A stretch of DNA of 64,000 nucleotides from Stromatinia cepivora (lineage: Eukaryota > Ascomycota > Leotiomycetes > Helotiales > Sclerotiniaceae), in contig RCTD01000008.1 in NCBI GenBank assembly GCA_014898415.1, positions 1 to 64,000 on the forward strand, in the 5' to 3' direction. Positions within the stretch are counted from its first letter, which is position 1. Every line of letters starts with the position of its first letter. A program made the translations under genes and the position numbers. Below, piece by piece: positions 1-12,307 of the stretch. Below the pieces are notes generated by a model that saw only the letters and a program-made list of their open reading frames with translations, was not told the DNA's origin and did no database searches.

Positions 1-253
1 GGTTGTCACGAAAGGAGGGGTACTTTTCGGATATTCTACTTATTTATTTCCCATCCCGCCATTTCTCGTGCCGTCTTACTTTTCTTCTTCTAATTCATCA
101 AACATCAAAGGGTTTCTATCATCTCCAATAATCATCAAAATATCATCAAAGTTACTTCACATATATCTTTGATACCCAACTGCCAAACTCTCAACCATCT
201 TATAATCACATCTACTACCTCCCTGTGCAACAACAAGCAATACAATAGCAATC

Positions 254-1478
254 ATGGTTGCCGACGATAAGCCAGCGTCTACCTTCAAATACGATGAAGC
301 ACCAGTCTACACAACCTCTAATGGATGTCCCGTAAGACACCCAGAGGAGTTTCAGAGAATTGGTAACAATGGGCCACTTCTCCTTCAAGATTTCCATTTG
401 ATCGATTTGTTGGCTCATTTTGATCGCGAACGTATTCCGGAGCGTGTTGTACATGCTAAAGGTGCTGGAGCTTATGGAGGTAAGTTCTTGTACTGCGTCT
501 TTTCCCCAATCGCCACCATACTAATATGTCATCCTCAGAGTTCGAAGTTACACACGATATTAGTGATATCACCACCATCGACATGCTAAGCAAAGTCGGC
601 AAGAAGACTCCTCTTGTCACACGTTTCTCGACTGTTGGTGGTGAAAAGGGATCTCCAGACTCTGCTCGTGACCCTAGAGGTTTCTCCGTCAAATTCTACA
701 CTGACGAGGGTAACTGGGACTGGGTTTACAACAATACACCTATTTTCTTCCTCAGAGACCCCACTAAATTCCCTCTTTTCATCCACACACAAAAGCGAAA
801 CCCACAAACAAACTTGAAGATGCTACCATGTTTTGGGATTATCTCTCCACTCATCAAGAGGCTATCCACCAAGTTATGCACCTCTTCAGTGACCGTGGTA
901 CACCATATTCGTACAGACATATGAATGGATATTCTGGTCACACTCACAAGTGGTTCAAGCCAGACGGTACCTTCAACTATGTTCAAGTCCACTTGAAGAC
1001 AGACCAAGGAAGCAAGACATTTACCAATGAAGAGGCTGGCAAGATGGCTTCAGAGAACCCAGATTGGCACACTCAAGACCTATTTGACGCAATTGAGAAG
1101 GGAGACTACCCATCTTGGAGCGTCTATGTTCAAGTCCTTTCCCCAGAACAGGCTGAGAAGTTCCGCTGGAACATTTTCGACCTGACTAAGGTTTGGCCAC
1201 AGGGTGAGGTTCCATTGAGACCATTCGGCAAAATGACCCTCAACAAGAACGTCGAGAACTATTTCGCAGAAATTGAGCAGGTTGCTTTCTCGCCATCTCA
1301 TTTGGTTCCGGGAGTTGAGCCATCTGCCGACCCTGTCCTTCAATCTCGTCTCTTCTCATACCCAGATACCCATCGTCATCGTCTCGGTGTTAACTATCAA
1401 CAAATTCCAGTCAATGCTCCTCTCAGAGCTTTCAACCCATTCCAACGTGATGGTGCTATGGCCGTCAATGGAAACTTT
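254..1478 (+). pseudogene. Catalase, 3'-truncated and frameshifted
   Basis: Heme catalase of the small-subunit type, which breaks hydrogen peroxide to water and oxygen. Exon 1 is 254-479 and exon 2 starts at 539 (intron 480-538, GTAAGT...CAG), joining GAGAYG to EFEVTHDIS. Visible landmarks are the active-site His in [11 protein letters not shown], the Asn in VYNNTPIFF and the heme-ligand Tyr in RLFSYPDTHRHRLG. Two lesions are seen. Near 818-820 one base is missing, so NLK continues as DATMFWDYL only after a frame change. At about 1476, after MAVNGNF, the catalase sequence stops and reverse-strand HIS7 sequence begins. About 390 residues remain of a family usually near 500, so the C-terminal helical part is gone. 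The single-base gap could be a sequence error; the chimeric end cannot be explained that way unless the assembly is wrong. Confidence 0.9.
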
Positions 1479-2289
1479 GTCACCACTAAATCTCCTTGGT
1501 CATTTGTTCGCACATCCAAACATGCAATGACTCTTCTAGTTAGGCCCTCCTTGGCAGCTACCAAACCTTCAACCGCGCTACTAGTGTTATTTCCATCCAA
1601 GAAAGCTTTAAATCACCCTCAGTCCAGCAACACCACTCTTCTCGGGTGAAACTGTGTCGCCAAAATGTTCCCCTTTGCAATTGCTCCAACAAACTCTTCG
1701 TCGCCATAGCGAGCAGTTGCGACAGTCCAACCCTGGCTTTCCAACTCTCCTTGCTTGTATGGAACTTTATATGAATGGACATAATAATATTTGGAGCTCG
1801 GTCTCAGCCCGTAAACTTCTTCACCCGATGTATTCGCGCTGTTCCATCCAATGTGTGGAACAGATTTTGAGCTATCGTCAAATCGATCGAGAGTCGCCTT
1901 GACAATTCCAAGCCCTGGAACCGCTGGATTTTCCGCAGAGCCCTCAAAAAGCGCCTGTAAACCTACACAAATTCCCATAAAAGGTTTCCCTAATTCGATA
2001 TGTTTTCGTATCGCGGGGAGATAACCGGCTGAGGAGAATTGAGTCATACAGTGACCAAAATGACCTACTCCGGGAAGAATGAGTTTCTGAGTGAATTCGA
2101 TTAGATTCAAGGTGTGAGAAAATAAATTGATCCGCAATTTTAAGCCGGAAATTTGGTAAAACCTACATCTGCTTTTGGGACATCCTCTGGAGACCTTATC
2201 CATTCAATAGTGTATCCCACCTTCTCGATGGCATTGGCCAAACTACGCACATTTCCAGCTACGTAATCAAGAAGATAGACTTTCGACAT
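1476..2289 (-). pseudogene. HIS7: HIS7 (imidazole glycerol phosphate synthase), HisH half only, truncated
   Basis: Fungal HIS7 is a bifunctional histidine-biosynthesis enzyme: an N-terminal glutaminase (HisH) feeds ammonia to a C-terminal cyclase (HisF). Here exon 1 is 2289-2167 (MSKVYLLDYVAGNVRS...), the intron ends at 2087, and exon 2 from 2086 reads KLILPGVGHFGHC and GICVGLQALFEGS with the glutaminase Cys. One base is lost near 1641-1644 (FHP, then EKSGVAG in a new frame) and one gained near 1608-1612 (LRVI, then KAFLDGNN). The frame then reaches the start of the cyclase, [19 protein letters not shown], and ends at VVTK where catalase begins. Almost the whole HisF barrel is absent, so no functional synthase can be made. 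It faces the catalase fragment tail to tail. Confidence 0.9.
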
Positions 2290-3176
2290 GGTGATGTATG
2301 ACTTTAGGAAAAAAGTAGTCACCAAAAGCCTCAATAAAAGCTATAGTGAAGGTGGTAGATGAGTCATTTAGGAGTTATATAAAATTGAGGTTCGATCTGC
2401 CCCGCCAATAAATTATTCTGCCATTGGCTTCACCGCTCTCAGGGAGTTGGCAGGTGGCCGCATCGGAGTTAATGCGACCCACTATTATCCTATTGTGGCA
2501 AACCCCATTTCGAACATGCACATCCTGAATTCTGCCATACCTAGGTAATGCAAACTTTCACAGCTGTTGCCCCAGTTGACAACTATATCCATGAATCATC
2601 AGGTCTTCTAGCCATTCTGAATAACTTCCACCCGGATACCTAAAAGTCAACTATTATGATTTCTACCAGCCAATATTTGATCAGGTTTGTTCATACAAAA
2701 TCTTGGTATAGAAGAGTGATGAGATCAGAGCAAAACATACTACTCTACTTGGCATCAATAAAGACTTTTCTAGGCCTTCTAGCTCTCATTCTGATATCAT
2801 ATTCCCGGGTTTTTGAGAACCGAGATAAGATTCACTACAACGCATGTCAGACAAGAAGCGAAACCCCCTTAACTCGCTTCCCTGGGTAGAGGTGAATTAC
2901 TCATGTATATAAGAGTAGGTTCACCACACACTCCTCTTCTGTGATTTCTTATTTTGAACTTGGTAATCATCATTCTTCATCTTTATCATCTCCTCGACTT
3001 CTATCTCGGAGTTTGGATACACCACCACAACTACATAATCGCATCACATCAGGTGGTACATTCCAAGGACTCCCAATATCCACTCACCATTGTGTATCAA
3101 GGTTATGTGCCTTGCTTATACGGAGATGATTATTGCTAAAAGAGACACCTTAGATTGTGTGCCAAATCGCTCTTGA
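2290..3176. other. Intergenic, no gene recognised
   Basis: This stretch holds the upstream side of the HIS7 fragment and non-repetitive DNA. Short open frames at 2656-2889 and 2941-3129 show no domain, no convincing start context and no codon pattern I can support. Confidence 0.5.
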
Positions 3177-3856
3177 GGTGTCCCTCGTGAAGATATTCTC
3201 GAAGCACTTCCAATAAAGGTTCAAAAGATGATCTACAATTTCGCCAAACCAGATCTACAGATCATCACCATTTATAATTCCTGCCTCAAAAATTGGGAGA
3301 ACCTTACCAGAAAGGGCCACACCATGATGCAACAGCTCAGTCTATGCCTGTTCTCCATTCAGGTGGCCAGATGCAGAGATGTCACTGTTCCCGTGCTACT
3401 TCACATGAACCAGGAGACAAGGGAGTACGCAATGGGCCATTATGCTGTTATAATCACAGATCCCATTCGGGATCAGCCGGTATATTACGACCTGGATCAA
3501 GATATCCTTCATATCCAGGGTATGGAGACAGCTTTTGTACTACTTGATCGAGTCCGAAACCTTCACCTCAACCAATTTTCCATCCGTAAAAAGGAGGAGA
3601 GGTCACTGCAGCCATGAAACAAGTAGGAAATCTGGCCATTTACCGCGGCAGCCGTCCTGATCCATTCAGATATCGACCCGGTTGCAATGCCCATGGAGAA
3701 TATCTCTCTGCGCTTCTAGAGTTTACGAACACGGGATATCAACAAAATGTCTATCTTACAGTGGATCAAAAGGAAAGCCACTATTGCCATTGCGAACAAT
3801 CCAGGCATAGTCTCCATGGGGTTCCAACGGCGAAGAATATTTGGGCTATTTCGTGA
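3177..3856 (+). pseudogene. 2EXR-domain protein remnant
   Basis: The frame open from 3177 to 3617 shows the two blocks of the fungal 2EXR family. The first block is LEALPIKVQKMIYNFAKPD, equivalent to the usual F-x-LP-E-R-x-x-IW-x-x-AL-P. The second is VPVLLHMNQETREYAMGHY followed by PVYYDLDQDILHIQG, matching the usual P-LLH-C-ES-R and Y-x-D-x-x-x-D-x-L parts. A TGA sits at 3174 just upstream and no ATG precedes the first block; the first ATG (3228) would cut into it. A further frame, 3614-3856, may hold the C-terminal tail after a frame change. I read it as a decayed gene, although an unrecognised 5' exon is possible. The function of the family is unknown. Confidence 0.55.
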
Positions 3857-5566
3857 CATGAGTGGTGCTAAAGCAAGTCCGAAGTTCTATATTCGTGTGT
3901 GCTTCAAACACTAACATAATCAGGAATGATTTCCTCTTACAAAAGAACCAAAATCTATGTATATTTTTGGATGGAACGAGAGATAATTTTGTACTGGAGC
4001 TAGAGTATCGAGCAGGATTTCGGAACTGAGTTTAGAGTGAGAAAGAAAGACTCTAGTCAAAGAAAACAAGTAGAGAATATTGTACTACATTGTCGTAGTA
4101 GACAATTTGAAAATATATTTAGGATGGGGAAATGGTTTGAGATTTACAGTCATGGATCTGGTTGTGAGCAGTGAACTTTTTAGAGGGATCTCACATTCTG
4201 TCCACCATTATGCTTTCGAATTCCTGAATCATCGTACTCAATAAATCCGGTTTGCGTCATCAGGAGAATAAATCTTGCAAAGATTCGGCTAAGCAATAAC
4301 TACTCACCGGGACCATATCATTAGTGAGCTATATTCTTGCCCTTACCATAGCACCTGGTGAGTTTTCGATTATTTGAATTTGTGAAATTTCTGTGGCGAT
4401 TGCCTTCAGTCAATCTTCAACACTGGATATTCAACACTGATTTGATTTGTCCTTTGCGGTACAATCGTCTTATATTGATGAAAGTATCTCGTGAAGGCAC
4501 TCATCGAACATCTCATCCAAGGTACAATTTCTACACACTTCGAAGAATTCTCATCAGTCTTGTGGGATACCTGTAGTAAATAAATAGTATACTTCGTTTA
4601 GATATTCAAAGAAAGACTCTAGTCTCAAACTACCCGATGCGTATGGAGACTTACAAGCGCTACACATTGCACCTTCCATCCAATATCCCTGCTACATTCT
4701 AACATCTATATGAACTATCAAAATTGACGTCTACGCTGTACCAGACACTCAGTTGAATGCTGACATCTAGTTGAACCTTCAAGAAATGCGTTTTGGTTTG
4801 ATAGGATAAATGATATCATTATGAATGATTAGGTAGGTAGCTTTAAATTGCATAACATTAACGAGGGGTAATCATCTAATATTCCATGATTTTTAGCTGA
4901 GGTTATGGAATCTGACGAATAGTAGGTATGAAAGACCAACTAGCTAACGAATAACTTGTTGCTTTTATTTATCCATAATGGGAGTACTCATTTGCCGTTC
5001 GTTTACTTCCGTGACATTGATAATCTCGGGATGTAAACATATTTTTCATCAGTGTCATGAGCAACAGAACCGACTCAACAAAAGATCTCCGATAGGCAAT
5101 ATAATCTTATCATCTGTAACCAAGCTCTCATATTACATATAAATGAAGCTCGACTCTATCATTGGATTCCACCTCATCATCCCATCTTCACATAAAATAT
5201 AACAATGCCGAAATACTACAATACTACAATACTCCAAACAATCCACACCCATCACGCCCACCGAAAGCATCTCACTAATCCCGCCATCTGGACCGCTGGC
5301 ATCGAGTTTATATAATATATCAATAACCAATAACCAACCTCATTACTTTATAATTCTTTAACCCATACCAACCAATCCAACAACATGAGAACCTACATAA
5401 TTAATCAGTGATAAAATTAAATATTATTTTATTTTTATGATTTGGAAGTTAGCTTGATTTATCTGGATATATTACGTGAAAGGAAAGGGAAGGAAATAGC
5501 AATTATGTATATAACAATATAAAAGTCCAGTGATAAAGGTAAAGCCTAAAGCCTAGAGGATAGATA
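3857..5566. other. Intergenic, AT-rich flank of the retrotransposon block
   Basis: No supported gene. AT content rises towards the Gypsy element that starts at 5572. Short frames at 4358-4576 (+) and 5133-5330 (-) look fortuitous. Confidence 0.5.
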
Positions 5567-5571
5567 TTATC
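5567..5571. repeat. Target-site duplication TTATC, left copy (Gypsy)
   Basis: TTATC lies directly before the 5'-TG of the left LTR and recurs at 18799-18803 directly after the right LTR. A 5-bp duplication is what LTR-retrotransposon integrases leave, so both outer ends of the Gypsy element are original. Confidence 0.9.
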
Positions 5572-5858
5572 TGTCAGAGTCACAGATGGCAAAGAATCAA
5601 TTAGTCCTTAAACAGCTATAAAACTTTTTATTATCCTTTTCTAACTAGAAGAACCTTTTTCTTTTAAATCCAATAAAAAGCATATCGGAACAATAACAAC
5701 CGCCGATATATATTAGAGTTTAATGAATACAGAGATTTTATAGAGTTTTCTAATTAATCGATGGCAGACCGTTGGTTATACACTGGCCTTTATAATGAAG
5801 CTGTTTTCCTTATAAAGATTTCTAACTTTACTAGCATATCCTTTCAACAATCGTAATA
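5572..5858. repeat. Gypsy left LTR
   Basis: It starts TGTCAGAGTCACAGATGG and ends in ...GTAATA, where the right copy has ...GTAACA, so the terminal CA has become TA. The first 33 bases align without gaps to 18508-18540, and every difference is a transition. Confidence 0.92.
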
Positions 5859-6133
5859 GAACCTTCCCTTCGGAGCTTTTGCTTCCGAGAAACCAATAAA
5901 TTGCTGGTCTGTTTGTAATTGTGGGGAATCATCGATTGATAAAGCGGTTGCAATATAAAATGCTTTTTATATTATAAACAAAAAGATAAACAATAACAAT
6001 AACAATAACAAAAACATATATAATCTACTTTTTGAAGATTATATAAACCTATCGGAATTCCATCTTCGAAACTTTATACTTCGATATTGCATCGTAGTAT
6101 TATATCTTAAAACTTTTTGTTACTCTTTTCGTT

Positions 6134-7015
6134 ATGTTTCAGTTTTTTCCCGAATTAACAGTGCATTTGGTTTGTGTGTCTTTGCAATTTATGTATCCAA
6201 TATGTTTTCGCTGTGTTAAACGTATTGTTTATTATGATAATACAAAATCTTTATTTGAAGGAGAGGTAATAAATGAGGAATACTTTTTTCCAAAAGGATC
6301 CAATCTGGTATATACAGAATATATTCGAAAAAAGAAACTTTGTATAGCACTATTAAAAGACATTAATCCCACAATAAACCATTTATTGCAACTTCATCGC
6401 AAATAACAGGTAACCAAAGTAAAGCTCACCGGAAGAGATTATACTATTGAGGAAATTGGAGGGTCGGCAAACTAAATTCATACAGAAAATAGAGACCTTC
6501 CTTCGCAAACAAAAGAAATATGGTTTGATATGATCATTCTATAATATAAAGGAAGCTGTATTGATATTAAATATACAAATAAAGAAATTGATGAAATTGA
6601 CAAAGATATGTATGGATTTGTAGCGATATTCTATCGATACACTAGATATAATTCATTATGTTTCTTGTTAACAATTGAGTAGTTATATTAACAGCCGGTA
6701 AATAAATCAATGAGTGATGATAAGCTGGAGGATACTATTAGCAAAGAGAATAAGGAAGAGATCCCTGAAATTCCTTCGATTCAATTATCGAAATCTGTTT
6801 GTATTCTATTAACGAAATCGATATATCGAAAAACAATCAAAAACAAAGCCAAAAGTACCAAAAATACCAATGGGATAACAACGAAGAAATTACAGATCAC
6901 TATATTTCGAATAGCCAAAACGAAATTTATTGGGAAAGTTTTCAAATCGGTTTTTATCAAAAGAAAAGCATCGAAACTGGTTGAACTTTTTGATAATGAT
7001 AACGAGGATCTATAA
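6134..7015 (+). pseudogene. Extra reading frame inside the Gypsy element, antisense to pol
   Basis: One plus-strand frame runs from an ATG at 6134 to a stop at 7013-7015, about 294 codons, broken by a few in-frame stops (for example TAA at 6404-6406, a TAA near 6472, one near 6541 and a TAG near 6680). Most of them could come from CAA or CAG by C-to-T change. Between the stops the translation looks protein-like rather than random AT-rich text: a CFRCVKR motif near the N-terminus, KVKLTGRDYTIEEIGG in the middle, and a Lys/Arg-rich C-terminal part ending in an acidic tail. It lies between the left LTR and the integrase remnant, facing against pol. I do not recognise the family. Some Botrytis Gypsy elements are reported to carry an extra gene of unknown function, which would fit; this is from memory and unverified. 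Confidence 0.5.
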
Positions 7016-7163
7016 TAATTAATGTTAAATTATCAAGCTTTAAGAGGTTAAAAGGGAAAAGACTTTAATAGTTAATATATCGTTTCCATTTCCGATAAGT
7101 TTTGATAAACTAAATCCAGTTTCTAAAACCAATATAACATTATCGATTATTTATCGAGAATCG

Positions 7164-7349
7164 TTGGTAGTTTCAATGAAGTTAATAATGCCTGCAGTAG
7201 AGAAATCAATAGCTCAAATTAAAGGTCTCGATCTTTTGAAGAACTCCAGTGGTAATAATGTAAGTATTGTTCTAAATAAGTATAATCAATTGATAAAAAA
7301 GCTTTTAGATCGATATAACGAATATAATAATTTGAATTTAATTGATTAA
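7164..7349 (+). other. Small plus-strand frame in the Gypsy element
   Basis: An open frame of about 60 codons follows the antisense reading frame in a different frame. It starts with GTG in the raw sequence and contains YNQLIKKLLDRYNEY, which has a helical look. It may be a 3' piece of the same accessory gene after a frameshift; it has no recognisable domain. Confidence 0.25.
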
Positions 7350-8087
7350 TGATTAAATACTAATGAATCTTTTAGACCTCAATTATAAAGTATAATTAAA
7401 TCTCCCTTTATATTTATTTCTATAACAATTCTATAAATTTTCTGTCGGGATTTTATTATCGAAAAATATATTTAGTGAATATTCCATTAATCGGCGAAAC
7501 CGAATACTAATAAAGATTCGGATAATATAGATAAAGATGGATTGTTAAAGGCGGAGATAAGAAAACAAAGGAAATACAAATGTTTAATAGCGAAGTGAAA
7601 ATGATATATTTGTAATGATTTATTAAAATAAATTGATTATATAAGGGTTTTTAAATATAAATATTCTAATTTTTTAATACAAATATAAATCCTTTTTGTT
7701 TTTGTAATATACTTTGATAATATTATTTCTTTGTTTTTCATCATTATTATAATGATGATATATTTTCTTTTTCATAGTTTTTCAAATACTTTTTGATATA
7801 TATTAAGTTTCGTGAAGTTTTTTATATATCTTTTGTTAATTGATAATCTTTTTATTGTACTAAATATTGCGTTCTTTATTCTTTCCTTTTATAAGTTAGT
7901 ATTTTTTCGATTTTATATTTTATATATCCTTCAATTTCTTTAGGAGGCAGAGGATCGATAATATCTTCACGTTTAAATTATAATTCGAATAACGAGATAT
8001 AAAAGATATTATATATTTTGTATAATACTGGAAGTGTTAGTTTGTATATTTATCCATTACTTTTGATATTAATGATAGTAAAGAGAT

Positions 8088-8351
8088 TTATAAAACGATC
8101 AAAGAATTTCTTTTTGGATTATAGCTATTTGATATTCTTGATATTGAACATAACTTTATTATCAATATAAAATCGCCAGAGTAAATCTTTCTTATTATTC
8201 TTCGATTTTTTTTTATTGAATTATTCCAAATTTCTGTTAGCTTTGCTCTTTCCTGGTTTAACGATTCGATATATTCTTGTATAACAAACGCCTTCCCTTC
8301 AGTATCGGTGTCCTCGCTGATATAACTAAATATGAGTAGGTATTTATACAT
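8088..8351 (-). pseudogene. Gypsy integrase C-terminal remnant
   Basis: The minus frame reads EDTDTEGKAFVIQEYIESL followed by NQERAKLTEIWNNSI. This resembles the helical linker after the Gypsy integrase core, where the usual pattern is A-x(5)-M-x(2)-I-x(3)-L-x(6)-A. It lies downstream of the integrase zinc-binding remnant in the expected order. The frame is short and stop-limited, so it is a relic. Confidence 0.6.
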
Positions 8352-8859
8352 TATTTTAAAGAGTATTTCGCCAATTGCATTATGCTATATTATATTATAT
8401 ATAAATTCTACTAAGGATAATAATAATACTTAATCGTTTTATCTTCAATTGGTATAATATATAATATAATGGATTAGATTCTGATTTTGTCGTTTTGTTT
8501 GATTATCGATTTGTAGATAGAACATTATCGATAATTTGCAATGTATTTTTAAATAGAAAAACAAGCTCCCCCAAAATTTATTTGCGAATTGTAATCTTCG
8601 ATCTGAAATTATTCCTTTTAGTATATTGAAATCCTTAAAAATATATCGAAATAGAATCTTTACTAATTCAAATGAGATTATTGTTTTATTGATTAAAATA
8701 TATCAAATAAGTTTTATATATTTATCGATAACAATAAAAATAGTGTTGTATATATATTTATTTATTTTTAAAGGAGATAAATCTGTGATAAAATCCATTG
8801 TTATTTCTTTTCAAGGATTAAAAAAGAATAATAGGGTTTATAACTTGCTATAGAATTGA

Positions 8860-9010
8860 TAATATTTTATAATTGTCCACTAACAAATAATATATATTTA
8901 TATATATCTTTTTATATTTTTCATTATATTAAACCAGAAATACTTGTTTTTCAATATCTCCTAGGTTTTCTTGATACCCTAATAATCTTCTATAGGGTTA
9001 TTGTAATAGG
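8860..9010 (-). pseudogene. Gypsy integrase zinc-binding (H2C2) remnant
   Basis: The minus strand reads ILKAYYNNPIEDY, stop, GIKKT, stop, EILKNKYFWFNIM. This follows the Gypsy H2C2 module, usually H-x-D-P-x-x-G-H-x-G followed by a K-Y-W-x-P-x-M type segment. The zinc-ligand histidines now read Tyr and Gln codons read as stops, both explained by C-to-T change. It connects RT upstream to the integrase C-terminal remnant downstream. Confidence 0.65.
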
Positions 9011-10279
9011 CCTTCAAGATTTCGATCTTTATAACTTTATTTAATAGTATAAAGGTATATTCATTATAAATAAGCAAACTATCGATGTCGACTTTCCAAA
9101 ATGCAATGTCTTCAATTGAATTATATTAGTATTTCAGATACTCCTTGCTCTTTATAAAATCGTTATTCTTTTGAAACCGCAATAAAGCATTTTTTATTGA
9201 TTCTGATATTAATTCAAATGCTATTTTGTTATTAATTAATATACTAATTATCCGATATGGTATCGATTATTTGTAATCAGTTCCTACCAGTGATCCTTTA
9301 GAATCGTATAAGGGCAAATTATACCCTTCCTATTAGAAAAGGCTTATAGCATTCTATAAGGGTTCTGTTTCTACTTTCAAGAGAAAGAAAATTGCGGTTA
9401 TTATTATAATACTTTTCAATTTATTTTGTAATGTAGATAGTATTTCATTAATATCATTTATATTTTCCGTATAATCTGATTGTTTTGATGGATCGTTGGT
9501 AGGGTTTAATCTACCTGATCTATATATAATTGTAAAATCGTAGGCGGCCAGAACTTCGGCTTATCATACTTGCCTACTATTGAATTCTTTTTTCTCTATA
9601 AAGTATTAAAGATTATTGTGATTTGTTTTGATTACAATAATATATTAATTATTTATGATATAATACTATCATTAAACAAAAGCTGTATAAATAATTAAAA
9701 GTTCTTAATCGTAAATGAAATATCTTTGTTCTACTAAATTAAGCTTTCGCAAATAGAAGGTAATAGAATATTATCGAAAAGTAATAGGATCGTTTGTATT
9801 ATCAAAGAATAGCTAAAAGAATATATATCCTAATATAAACCCAGAAGTATTGGTTTCGATTAGGATTCGGAGTGCTGAATCAAAATGTTAGAGTATTGGT
9901 GTTATAATAAAAACTTCTTTTAAGTTATCAAAGATATTTTGAATCTTTTTGTTTATTTGAATTTTAATATAGTTTTTTTCTTTTTAATATTTTATAATAG
10001 ATTTATTAAATTATAGGCGATTCGCGAATAAACTGCGATAAATCGTTAATAAAAATTTATAAAGTTTAAGAAAACTTGAACTTCGTAAAAGGATGTCGAT
10101 GTGAGTCATTTAATGATAATTTGAATTCTGCTTGGTTTTATAGTAACGTCTTTCCTTGATATAATAAAACCCAAGAATTCCATTTTGTGTATATAGAATA
10201 CACATTTCTTTAATTTGATATAAAACTTATATTCAAGTAATCTAATAAAGACTCTGTGAATATTAATAATATAAGTTTC

Positions 10280-10690
10280 TTTATTTTTAAAATAAATAAA
10301 AATGTTATTAAGGTATATAATACAAATATTATCTGTAAGATCGGTGAATACTTGATTGATATATATCTAAAAGGTAACAGAGCCATTAATCAGGTCGAAA
10401 GATATAATTAGATACTCGAACTATTCATAGCGAGTATAGAATATTGTCTTCTATTCATCGCTTTCCTATATATATATTCGATAATATACATCTTTGAGAT
10501 CGAGTTTTGTGAAGAAGACTCTTTGCTTTAAGCGATCCAACAATTCGTTAATTAGGGGTAAAAGGATATAGTTTTTTTTCGTAATCCTATTGAGGTTATA
10601 ATAATCGATATATAATCGATAACCATCTCCTTTCTTTGGAATAAATATAATCGGGGCTTCGATAAAACTAATCGAATAACGAATCTAATC
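10280..10690 (-). pseudogene. Gypsy reverse transcriptase remnant with YLNN active site
   Basis: The minus strand reads APIIFIPKKGDGYRLYIDYY, then NLNRITKKNYILLPLINELL, then FFTKLDLKDVYYRIYI, the classic Gypsy RT blocks (usually P-V-x-F-V-x-KKDG, D-Y-R-x-LN, Y-P-LP-x-I-x-x-L, F-x-KLDL-x-x-A-Y). A few residues further comes the catalytic box at 10304-10315, which reads YLNN in place of YLDD: both metal-binding Asp codons have become Asn, by G-to-A on the coding strand. Scattered stops in the palm region confirm inactivation. Confidence 0.88.
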
Positions 10691-12307
10691 TTTTTTTTGA
10701 TATTCTTCAAATATTTTTATAGAATCATTAATTCCTTTTCCGAAAAAGTATATATGAATCCCCAAAGAAAAATTGATCCGGATTCGAGGTTAATATAATA
10801 TTCTATCGGATGATGGTTGAATAATATATTGCTTTTATCTTTTGAAAAGGCTTTTTTATATTCCTTATATTCAGAAAATATTTGTAAGGGTGATAATATA
10901 AAAATGTTCTTGGAGTTTGGCGATGCTCTTATAGTTGATTAAGTTTCAAATAGTAGTACACAGATTTTGATCCCAATCTTCATCTTTTTATACTGTGACG
11001 CACAAGAGCCGTAGTAGAGCTGAATAAATAGGGTCAATTATATTCTTTAGAATCTATAATTGAAGAATTATGACTTGTAAAAAGCGATTAGATATATATA
11101 TATAAATATTCATTTATAGACTGTAGGGTTATGCGTAAATGTTATTAGGGTTACTATTTTATTATATTAAATTGTATGATTCGTAATGTATGCATATAGA
11201 TGATTAGTTTATAAATTGATATGGGAGATAAGAGGTATCACGTGGTTAGCCTCCTGTGGTTCACGATTCGTGACATATACAATTCTTTAACCATTATCAT
11301 TTCGAGATTTTATAATGCAGATCTAAAACAGAACGAAATCGATTATCAATCGATATCGAAGTTTACTATTTGAAGCCAAGATAGTTCTAAGATAATATCG
11401 ATCCTTAATAGATCCAGAATAGTAATGATGAATTGATAAATATACATTCTTTTTTTTTTATATTTATTTGTTATTTCGATAACAAACCGATAATTATTGT
11501 AAAAGGATATACTAATATTATTAGTTGATACTAATGAAGGGCCTTTGCTGGGATCAGGGGTCCAATTCTATTCGATATATTTGTTTTATTGAATAATATT
11601 AATTTGCGTTTCGGAATCAATAAGATAATATATTTTTGTTGGAGTGTTGTTGACCTTGAAATTTGCTTCGATAGTTAGGATAATGTATCCCTTTTATTGA
11701 GAATCCAGAATCACTGGAATAATTAAAATTATTATTGGATCGCAGTGTTTCCTTAACTATTATTTTGCAAAGGATATATAGAGCAATTGTAAATTAGATA
11801 ATTGCCCTTATATTATCAACAGATATATAGATTGGTGCACTTTTTCGAATAATGACCCAATTGTTGACAATAGTAGCATTACAATTCCTGTTCTTGGTAA
11901 TCTTCCTTTGAAGTTCCTTTATCTTTTTTTTCCGTAAAGGAAGATTTGGAATGTTGAGACTGTGGTTATATATTATTAATCGACGATGAATTATTCTACT
12001 TTTGAGATTATCTGTTTTAAAGGAGATTAGAAGGATGATTAGATTGTATAAAAGAATTACTCTGTTTTCGATTATGAGATATATTAAAGGGGTTTGTAGT
12101 GTAATATATTTTATTTATATTCTTTAGACGGTATATTTGTTTGATTAATTCATTTTTGTTTTTTGATTGTTGAAGTGATTCCGAAATTCTTTTTACAATA
12201 TAAAAGAATAGATTTGTTAAAAGATATTTTTTCCGAATATTATCTATCTTTGATTCGATTTCCTTTTTTAAATTATTGAGGTATATTATAAAACTGTTTA
12301 TATTTTA

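Noticed and set aside
8626..9044. Plus-strand frames of 60-75 codons in the AT-rich block
   Set aside because: The minus strand here carries the integrase zinc-binding remnant; the plus frames are its AT-rich shadow.
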